From the NCBI GenBank assembly GCA_903913355.1, contig CAIWKU010000131.1, positions 1-5,996 of the forward strand: DNA of 5,996 nt. The letters run 5' to 3'. Below the pieces are notes generated by a model. That model ran no database searches. It saw only the letters and a list, made by a program, of their open reading frames with translations, and was not told where the DNA came from. Position 1 is the stretch's first letter. The number at the start of each line of letters is the position of its first letter. This document shows positions 1 to 5,476 of this stretch, piece after piece. The position numbers and the translations under genes are program-made. The DNA comes from an uncultured Bacteroidota bacterium. Its GTDB lineage: Bacteria > Bacteroidota > Bacteroidia > Chitinophagales > Chitinophagaceae.

Positions 1-1051
1 GAATTGGCGGCTTTTTTTGTATATAGGCAGGTAACAATTCCTCTGAATGCATCAGCAGGTATGCTGTTCCTGAAGCGAGCATTCTGGCGGTACGGCCATT
101 GCGATGTGTAAATTCTGCTTCTGTGGATGGTAGATGGAAATGGATAACATGTTTCATTTCTGGTATATCCAATCCGCGGGCAGCGAGATCAGTTGCAACC
201 AGGAAACGGATACTACCGTTGCGGAACTGAATCAACGCCTGTTCACGTTCCATTTGTTCCATGCCTCCATGAAATGCAGCATTCTCCACTCCTTTCTCTT
301 TCAGCAGACCGCTGGTTCTTTCTACTGCGTCTCTATGATTACAAAAGATTAAAGCAGGTTCCTGATTAATATAGCAAAGCAGGTCGTATAATTTGTTTAC
401 TTTATCTTTTTCAATTGAAATGACCTGTTTTATCAGCAAATCAGCACTACTATCTTTGTTTTGCAAAAAATTGAGTTCAGTAATTTCTCCCAAAGTTGCA
501 AAAGAAGGAATGGGCACCGTATCAGTAGCTGATACAAAAACACGTTTCTGCAAATGGGATAATGAGCCAATGATATAAGCCATCTCTTCCTCAAATCCGA
601 GTGCAAGGGATTTATCAAACTCATCTAATACTAAAATCCGTAGTCCTTCTTCTGAAAATGTTTGTCTTTTGATATGATCTGCAATTCGCCCTGGTGTGCC
701 AATCAGCAAAGCAGGGGCTTCTGCCAGATTCTGAATTTCTGTCTGCATATCATGTCCTCCATAACAACAACTCACTTTATAGCCGGTACCCATTTTCTTC
801 CATACCTGCTCAATCTGGATAGCCAGTTCACGGGAAGGGGTTAATATCAGACATTGTACTCTGCCCTCCCCTTTCTGCAAAAGCTGATAGATCGGTAATA
901 AAAAAGCCAGTGTTTTGCCAGACCCAGTAGGTGATAATAGCAATACTTCTTTTTTGGAAAGAATCTCAGCAGCAAACTTTTCCTGCATGGGATTCACGGA
1001 AGAAATAGAAAGATTTGCGAGTATTTCGGAAACAGAATAGTTCAATTGCAT
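1..1051 (-). CDS. DEAD-box ATP-dependent RNA helicase (partial, C-terminus beyond left edge)
   Basis: The frame is open from an ATG at 1051 to the left edge, giving 350 codons. Both RecA-like domains are present, with motifs in canonical order: a degenerate Q motif (NPMQ, 20-23), motif I SPTGSGKT (40-47), Ia PSREL (72-76), GG (98-99), Ib TPGR (119-122), II DEFD (143-146), III SAT (174-176), IV LIFCN (234-238), V ATDLAARGLD (286-295) and VI HRNGRTAR (316-323). This is an ATP-driven RNA unwinding or remodelling enzyme of the cytoplasm, probably in ribosome assembly or RNA turnover. Motif II has Phe where most relatives have Ala; from memory this DEFDK form is common in Bacteroidota helicases that carry a DbpA-like C-terminal RNA-binding domain. 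That domain would lie outside the window, so the subfamily is inference. The start is favoured because the next Met (22) lies inside the Q motif. The gene follows bioF on the same strand after 150 bases. Confidence 0.93.
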   Translation of the reverse strand, partial: MQLNYSVSEILANLSISSVNPMQEKFAAEILSKKEVLLLSPTGSGKTLAFLLPIYQLLQKGEGRVQCLILTPSRELAIQIEQVWKKMGTGYKVSCCYGGHDMQTEIQNLAEAPALLIGTPGRIADHIKRQTFSEEGLRILVLDEFDKSLALGFEEEMAYIIGSLSHLQKRVFVSATDTVPIPSFATLGEITELNFLQNKDSSADLLIKQVISIEKDKVNKLYDLLCYINQEPALIFCNHRDAVERTSGLLKEKGVENAAFHGGMEQMEREQALIQFRNGSIRFLVATDLAARGLDIPEMKHVIHFHLPSTEAEFTHRNGRTARMLASGTAYLLMHSEELLPAYIQKKPPI

Positions 1052-1054
1052 ATG

Positions 1055-1062
1055 CAAAGCTA
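1055..1062 (-). promoter_or_regulatory. Possible Bacteroidota -7 promoter box for the helicase
   Basis: On the minus strand this reads TAGCTTTG, an exact match to the Bacteroidota -7 consensus TAnnTTTG. It ends only 3 bases before the helicase ATG. Transcription from it would start at or beside the start codon, giving a leaderless or near-leaderless mRNA. No TTTG is present about 19 bases upstream where the -33 element should be, so this may be chance. Confidence 0.25.
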
Positions 1063-1201
1063 AGTTTCCCAGTGGATATAGGGGAATTTGACTGTGATCA
1101 GCTTACAACTATCTCTAAATGAGCTTCCCTTTTATTGGACTCACTCAAAAAATATTTTGACTTAGGGTGAACTCCTACCAAATCTGGTAAGGAAAACACA
1201 C

Positions 1202-2302
1202 TTATTGTAAAAGATTAACCAATTGCGCAATTTCCTGGATACTGTTGAAAGAGTGTACTACAACCCGTAAGCGTTCTTGATCTTTAGGTACCGTGGGATA
1301 TAGAATAGGCCTGATATCAAAGCCTTTATTTTGCAAATCAGTGGCAATTTTTTTTACATTTTCATTGCCGGGTATCATGATACCCTGAATGGGGGTTGAC
1401 GAAAGCAGTTTTTGATACCGAATATCAGCTGTTTGAAATTGCTTTATTAGTAATTCTAATTGTACACGTTCAGATTGCATTGAGGGAAATAGCTGGTATG
1501 ACTGGTCAATCGCATATACACTCTGCTCTGGCAATGCAGTTGAATAAATAAAGCTTCGTGCGAAATTAATCAGGTAGTTGCGTAGTGATTCAGAGCCCAA
1601 TATTGCAGCACCATGCGCACCACATGCTTTTCCAAATGTATGTACGCGGGCAAATACCTGGTTTTCTAACCCTAATTTTTGCACCAGGCCTTCTCCCCTT
1701 TCACCAATCACCCCTGTTGCATGTGCCTCATCAATTATCAGATGAGCCGAATACTTTTGGGCAATTTGAACAACTGATTCAAGCAAACCCAGATCACCGT
1801 CCATACTAAACACGGATTCCGTTACAATAAAAAGAGTCCCGGAAGACAGTTTTATCTTTTTCTCCAGGTCCTGAAGATCATTATGTGCAAATGAAAATGA
1901 TTTGGCGAAGGAGAGCCTGATTCCATCGCGTATAGAGGCATGAGATAAATGATCATAAAGTATGGTATCTCCTTTTTGCGGTACGGATGACAAAAGTCCA
2001 AGGTTAGCATCGTACCCTGAATTAAATAGCAATGCAGTTTCTGAGTGGTGGAAATCGGCTATTTTTCTTTCCAGTTCTTCTATCATCAGATAGTTACCAG
2101 ATAATAGTCTGGAGCCTTTGGAACCAGAAGCCAATGCAGTTACCGATCCCTGATTTGCAGGATGGAGACGTGAATTGGTTACTATGCCTAGGTAGTCATT
2201 AGAACACAAATCCACTTTACCCTCTGGAAGCATTAGTTTCCTCAGGGAATTGTTTGCGATTCTATCCTGCAATTTTTTTTGAAGAAAATCGTCCCGATAC
2301 AT
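1202..2302 (-). CDS. bioF: 8-amino-7-oxononanoate synthase (class II PLP aminotransferase fold)
   Basis: This 366-residue protein is close to the usual length for the alpha-oxoamine synthase family (E. coli BioF has 384). BioF condenses pimeloyl-ACP or pimeloyl-CoA with alanine to give 8-amino-7-oxononanoate, the first step in building the biotin ring system. Visible signatures are SNDYLG (34-39), GSRLLSGN (63-70), SHAS with the PLP-stacking His121, ESVFSMDGD (162-170), DEAHATG (191-197) with the PLP-contacting Asp191 and His194, the Schiff-base Lys225 in HTFGKA (221-226), and the C-terminal YPTVP (335-339) with RLR (344-346). The N-terminal helix before SNDYLG fits family members, which supports the ATG at 2302. 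No other biotin genes are visible nearby. The same fold includes serine palmitoyltransferase and 2-amino-3-ketobutyrate CoA ligase. The short length and the TFGKA and INFARSFIYSTALP-type segments favour BioF, but substrate identity is inferred from resemblance. Confidence 0.85.
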   Translation of the reverse strand: MYRDDFLQKKLQDRIANNSLRKLMLPEGKVDLCSNDYLGIVTNSRLHPANQGSVTALASGSKGSRLLSGNYLMIEELERKIADFHHSETALLFNSGYDANLGLLSSVPQKGDTILYDHLSHASIRDGIRLSFAKSFSFAHNDLQDLEKKIKLSSGTLFIVTESVFSMDGDLGLLESVVQIAQKYSAHLIIDEAHATGVIGERGEGLVQKLGLENQVFARVHTFGKACGAHGAAILGSESLRNYLINFARSFIYSTALPEQSVYAIDQSYQLFPSMQSERVQLELLIKQFQTADIRYQKLLSSTPIQGIMIPGNENVKKIATDLQNKGFDIRPILYPTVPKDQERLRVVVHSFNSIQEIAQLVNLLQ

Positions 2303-2306
2303 TCCT

Positions 2307-2314
2307 CAAAACTA
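2307..2314 (-). promoter_or_regulatory. Possible Bacteroidota -7 promoter box for bioF
   Basis: On the minus strand this reads TAGTTTTG, an exact TAnnTTTG match. It ends 4 bases before the bioF ATG at 2302. As with the helicase gene, use of this box would make the transcript start at or very near the start codon. A matching -33 TTTG is not evident at the expected spacing, so the call is tentative. Confidence 0.25.
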
Positions 2315-2361
2315 AAGGATTTGACAGAAGTTTCTAAGAAGAGATGTTGGTGGGTTTGTAT

Positions 2362-2369
2362 TAATTTTG
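2362..2369 (+). promoter_or_regulatory. Probable -7 promoter box for miaE
   Basis: TAATTTTG matches the Bacteroidota -7 consensus TAnnTTTG exactly and lies 41 bases before the ATG at 2411, leaving a 5' leader of roughly 35 bases. No clear -33 TTTG is seen at the preferred spacing; a TTTG at 2355-2358 is too close and one at 2320-2323 too far. Its position downstream of the more distal ATG at 2279 agrees with 2411 being the true start of miaE. Confidence 0.4.
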
Positions 2370-2410
2370 TTCATTACTATCCTTATAATAAGTTAACGAT
2401 AACACTTTTT

Positions 2411-3019
2411 ATGCTTCTCTCAGAACATACCAAAAATATATTAGGGCTTCAACTTCCTACCGACCCTCGCTGGGTTGACCTGGCTGGCATTTCATTAGAG
2501 GCCATCCTTACAGACCATGCCTACTGTGAACAAAAAGCTGCCACTACCTGTATCACCCTTATTCAACGATATTCTGATAAGGAGAAACTGGTATATTCAC
2601 TTGCCCCGATTGTAGCAGAAGAATGGGGGCATTTCAGACTTGTATTGAATGAACTGAAGAAAAGAAAACTGGTATTAGGCAAACAGCGTAAAGATGAATA
2701 TGTAAATAAACTGATAGAATTTCAGAAAAAAGGGGGTAGTCCAGATGACAGGCTACTTGATCATTTGCTCACCATGGCAATGATAGAAGCCCGTAGCTGT
2801 GAGCGTTTTAAAAGATTAAGTGAAGGTTTACAGGATAAATATATGAGTGCTTTTTACAGGCGATTTATGGAGAGTGAAGCGGGGCATTATACTTTGTTTA
2901 TTGAGTTGTCCGAAACTTACCTGGGAAAACCTAAGGTTAGAAAACGCTGGAAAGAATGGCTCGATCATGAAACGGTTATTATGAAAGACCTTGAAATCAG
3001 GGGCGATCGGATTCATTAA
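2411..3019 (+). CDS. miaE: tRNA-(ms2io6A)-hydroxylase, MiaE family
   Basis: A 202-residue protein with the diiron ferritin-like four-helix pattern of MiaE. Likely iron ligands are Glu40 on the first helix (HAYCEQKAA), Glu71 and His74 in EEWGHF, Glu126 in IEARSCERF, and Glu156 and His159 in ESEAGHY. MiaE uses O2 to hydroxylate the isopentenyl group of ms2i6A at position 37 of UNN-reading tRNAs, after MiaA and MiaB have acted. The N-terminal stretch with DPRWVDLA and the segment around residues 102-120 fit the family. The frame is also open from an ATG at 2279, but those 44 extra residues are low-complexity and unlike the family, and they would overlap the divergent bioF start; the -7 box at 2362 also lies inside them. 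The start at 2411 is therefore preferred, preceded by an A/T-rich stretch with no Shine-Dalgarno sequence. The gene appears monocistronic and converges on the GSCFA gene, with 3 bases between the stop codons. Confidence 0.88.
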   Translation: MLLSEHTKNILGLQLPTDPRWVDLAGISLEAILTDHAYCEQKAATTCITLIQRYSDKEKLVYSLAPIVAEEWGHFRLVLNELKKRKLVLGKQRKDEYVNKLIEFQKKGGSPDDRLLDHLLTMAMIEARSCERFKRLSEGLQDKYMSAFYRRFMESEAGHYTLFIELSETYLGKPKVRKRWKEWLDHETVIMKDLEIRGDRIH

Positions 3020-3022
3020 TAA

Positions 3023-4033
3023 CTATTGATATTTCTTCAGTTCGTTTTCAAAATAGCTTAGTTCCAGGCTGAAATCAAGGTTTGGATAATTTACTTGCAG
3101 GTGACTTGTTTTGGAAAGATAGGACCGCAAAAATTGCTGGTGTTGTTTGGTAGATGGATTAAATGGCTTGTGTTGGTAAGCCAACTGTATTCCCCCTATT
3201 TCTTTGATCAAATCCCTGGTAGTATCGGTCATACATGCTTCCATAAATTTTTCCCATACATATTGGGTTGCCTGATAATTTGGATGCACCATGTCTTCTG
3301 CATAAAATCGATAATCACGCAAATCGTCTATTACTAATTCAAACGCAGGAAAATAATATACCTGTTCATAGGCAGCAACCAGTTCATGAACGGCTTGTAT
3401 TAATACTGCTTTGCTCCGGTTATTTTCAATCAACCCTTCCCGTAAATGCCGTACGGGGCTGATGGTAAATATTACCTGAACACCAGGATTGAATGCAAAG
3501 ATATTTTGCAACATAGCACCCAGCAGCGCTTTGGTTTGGTGCAAATCCATCAGTTGCTTATCAAACCAATCAGATGGTGCCTTATGGTTATTAGCTGCCA
3601 CCTGATCTTCTTTGCCATTCAGTGCATTTTTTGTAAGGCGATATATCCATGCTGAACCCAGTGTAATCAGCAAATGACCTGCTTTTTTAAGAAATGTATG
3701 CGCATTGCTTGTAGATGTATTGATTTTCTGTAAACAATCCGCTGCCGTAATACCGGAAAAACGGCTATGGTGTTGCCAGCTATGCCAGGTTTCGTTATAG
3801 CAAAATATATCCGATTCTGTTATTTTCGGGTTCTGTATATAGTTTGTAATGGCTTCAGAAACACTAACCGGATTAAACAAAATGCCATTGGGGTTTTCCA
3901 GCGTGCTAAATTTATGTTTACGTAATTTTTCTCCGATACTTTCTGTAAAACAAGAGCCCAATAAAAAAAGGTTTTGTGCATGTTGAACTGGAAAGGGAGA
4001 TTTTTTAATATCAAAATCTATATGAAACTTCAT
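3023..4033 (-). CDS. GSCFA-domain protein (SGNH-hydrolase-like)
   Basis: A 336-residue protein carrying the motif that names the GSCFA family (Pfam PF08885): LLGSCFTES at residues 24-32. This is followed by NPNG (47-50), FNP (53-55), an ITLGSAWIYR segment, and a late DxxH (Asp247, His250, followed by Pro-Asn). The layout matches the SGNH/GDSL hydrolase blocks, with Ser27 as candidate nucleophile, Asn49 or Gly50 near the oxyanion hole, and Asp247-His250 completing the triad. An esterase or acyl-hydrolase activity is plausible, but the family's substrate is not known to me. No signal peptide or membrane segment is evident, so it is probably cytoplasmic. An in-frame ATG at 4087 would add 18 residues and overlap the upstream gene by 11 bases. 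The ATG at 4033 is preferred because family members usually begin shortly before the HIDFDI-like strand. It is the last gene of the apparent four-gene unit, 43 bases after its upstream neighbour. Confidence 0.88.
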   Translation of the reverse strand: MKFHIDFDIKKSPFPVQHAQNLFLLGSCFTESIGEKLRKHKFSTLENPNGILFNPVSVSEAITNYIQNPKITESDIFCYNETWHSWQHHSRFSGITAADCLQKINTSTSNAHTFLKKAGHLLITLGSAWIYRLTKNALNGKEDQVAANNHKAPSDWFDKQLMDLHQTKALLGAMLQNIFAFNPGVQVIFTISPVRHLREGLIENNRSKAVLIQAVHELVAAYEQVYYFPAFELVIDDLRDYRFYAEDMVHPNYQATQYVWEKFMEACMTDTTRDLIKEIGGIQLAYQHKPFNPSTKQHQQFLRSYLSKTSHLQVNYPNLDFSLELSYFENELKKYQ

Positions 4034-4076
4034 TTTGTAAATTGATTGATTTCTAAAAATGCCGATAAGCCATGTT

Positions 4077-4550
4077 CTATACTTCAAAAATAAGTTCCAT
4101 TTTTTCTCCCTCTGGAAGCTTTTCCCATTGATGAAGCAATTTTCTCAGCTGGGAACGAATTTGAGTAATCTTGTCATCAGCGAGGCATATTGCAGGGAAT
4201 TGGTTATTCCATGAAACAAATGCATCCTGCTGAACTGTATTAAAATCACTAAATTCTCCCTGTACAATTTCTATTAAAAAAAGGTTGGCCAGGTTTTCAG
4301 CATAATAGGCTTCATCCGTAACAGTTAGAGAGGCTCTTTTTTCTTTGTTCTCAAAATCCCGGATATCCATTCCCTGGTTAATCATTCCATTAAAGGCCGT
4401 ATGGTAGCCTAAGACAGATTCCAATATAAAATGGCTTATGTCGTGACGAACAAAAAAATCATCACTGTACATCCAGGTTTCTGTGCCATTATCCCGGATA
4501 TATTTAATGATATTGGGTTTAGCCCCGTTTTTTGTAAGCTGTATTACCAT
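4077..4550 (-). CDS. Conserved hypothetical protein with HDxxHxxxE motif
   Basis: A 157-residue protein of unknown function. The most striking part is FFVRHDISHFILESVLGY (residues 32-49), where His36, Asp37, His40 and Glu44 sit on one probable helix like a metal-binding or catalytic set; TAFNGMINQGMDI follows. A later helix has Glu80, Glu85 and Glu94, and the C-terminus has a W-x-x-L-x-x-G-x-x-M-x-L pattern (142-153). From memory, similar HD-L-(S/T)-H-(F/Y) proteins of this size occur as uncharacterised proteins in Proteobacteria and Bacteroidota; I cannot name a family. It is not the HD phosphohydrolase domain, whose His and Asp ligands are spread over several helices. There is no signal peptide or membrane segment. 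The ATG follows the stop of the HMG-CoA-lyase-like gene after a single base, which suggests translational coupling and possibly a shared process. Confidence 0.8.
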   Translation of the reverse strand: MVIQLTKNGAKPNIIKYIRDNGTETWMYSDDFFVRHDISHFILESVLGYHTAFNGMINQGMDIRDFENKEKRASLTVTDEAYYAENLANLFLIEIVQGEFSDFNTVQQDAFVSWNNQFPAICLADDKITQIRSQLRKLLHQWEKLPEGEKMELIFEV

Positions 4551-4551
4551 A

Positions 4552-5430
4552 TTACCTGAATAATTGATCGGCTATTACCATGCTTTTCAGTAATGCATTT
4601 TTATCAATCCCTGTCAGTAATCTTTTTTCTTCAAAATAAGGAATCATCCATTCAGAATTCATATTCCCAACAAGACTGTCCTGTGCCATCGGACAGCCGC
4701 CAATCCCTTTCAATGCCCCATCAAATCGCCTACAACCCGCGGTCAATGCGGCTTCTGCTTTTGCTTTCCAATTCACCCGACTTGAATGAAGGTGAACCCC
4801 TATAGTAATATTGGGGTAAGCTGAAATAAATGAGGTAACCGCAGTACTTACCTGTTCGGGGGTAGCGATACCAACGGTATCGGCAAGCGAAATAATCTGA
4901 ATTTCTCTTTTTACCATTTCCTGAGCCCAGTGTAACAGGATATCTTGATTATATAGATCTCCATATGGGTTTCCAAAGCCCATGCTCAGGTAAAGTACCA
5001 ATATGCGGTTGTGCTTAATACACAATTTCTGTATAGCTTCTACTGTTTTTACGCTTTCTTCTATGGAGCTATGGGTATTGCGTAGTTGAAAGGTTGGTGA
5101 AATAGAAAATGGGAAGCCCAGGTATTTTATCTGCTCGTAGGTAACAGCTTCTTCTGCTCCTCTGAGATTGGCAACAATTGCCAGTAATTTGGTTTTACTA
5201 TTTCCTATAGATAATTTACTGATCACCTGTTTTGTATCGGCCATTTGAGGCATGGCTTTCGGAGAAACAAAACTGCCAAAATCAAGTGTATCAAAACCCA
5301 CATGCAAAAGTGTATTCAGGTATTCAATCTTTTGTTGCGTTGGAATAAAATGGAGCCAGCCCTGCATGGCATCACGTGGACATTCTACCAGTGTTACCTG
5401 TGAATGTTGTTGAGTGATTGGGGGTTCCAT
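4552..5430 (-). CDS. Hydroxymethylglutaryl-CoA lyase family protein
   Basis: A 292-residue, full-length TIM-barrel protein of the HMGL-like family. HMG-CoA lyase splits HMG-CoA into acetoacetate and acetyl-CoA in leucine catabolism. Matching motifs are VECPRDAMQGW (15-25; Arg19 and metal ligand Asp20), FGSFVSPKAMPQMADT (51-66), SLADTVGIATPE (181-192; Asp184), the metal ligands His213 and His215 in GVHLHSS, GIGGCP (242-247) with the active-site loop Cys246, and GNMNSE (255-260) with Asn256 and Glu260. Two differences from the human enzyme stand out: Asp50 replaces the Glu before SFVSP, and HLHS replaces HxHD. From memory such changes are typical of Bacteroidota homologues, so the protein is probably active but its exact substrate is less certain. 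It lies 46 bases after the methyltransferase gene and one base before the hypothetical gene. No other leucine-degradation gene is in view. Confidence 0.85.
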   Translation of the reverse strand: MEPPITQQHSQVTLVECPRDAMQGWLHFIPTQQKIEYLNTLLHVGFDTLDFGSFVSPKAMPQMADTKQVISKLSIGNSKTKLLAIVANLRGAEEAVTYEQIKYLGFPFSISPTFQLRNTHSSIEESVKTVEAIQKLCIKHNRILVLYLSMGFGNPYGDLYNQDILLHWAQEMVKREIQIISLADTVGIATPEQVSTAVTSFISAYPNITIGVHLHSSRVNWKAKAEAALTAGCRRFDGALKGIGGCPMAQDSLVGNMNSEWMIPYFEEKRLLTGIDKNALLKSMVIADQLFR

Positions 5431-5476
5431 AAGCTGATAATTTACTGAAACAAATTTCCCTTTTTCATAAGAATTA

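Noticed and set aside
134..844. Open frames on the plus strand within 134-844
   Set aside because: They lie opposite the helicase frame, which carries all its motifs in order. Their translations are rich in Cys, Phe and Ser with no recognisable domain.
1175..1190. Inverted repeat TACCA-AATC-TGGTA downstream of the bioF stop, as a possible terminator
   Set aside because: The stem is only 5 base pairs, extended slightly only through a bulge, and no T-run follows it on the minus strand. It is too weak to call a terminator.
2382..2397. Short palindromes CTTATAATAAG and GTTAAC in the bioF-miaE spacer as a possible biotin-repressor operator
   Set aside because: The first only loosely resembles the BioR box known from alphaproteobacteria. 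For a BirA-type site the GTTAAC half has no correctly spaced partner. Short A/T palindromes are expected by chance here.
3095..3655. Three overlapping plus-strand open frames opposite the GSCFA gene
   Set aside because: They are antisense shadows of a well-supported gene and show no motifs.
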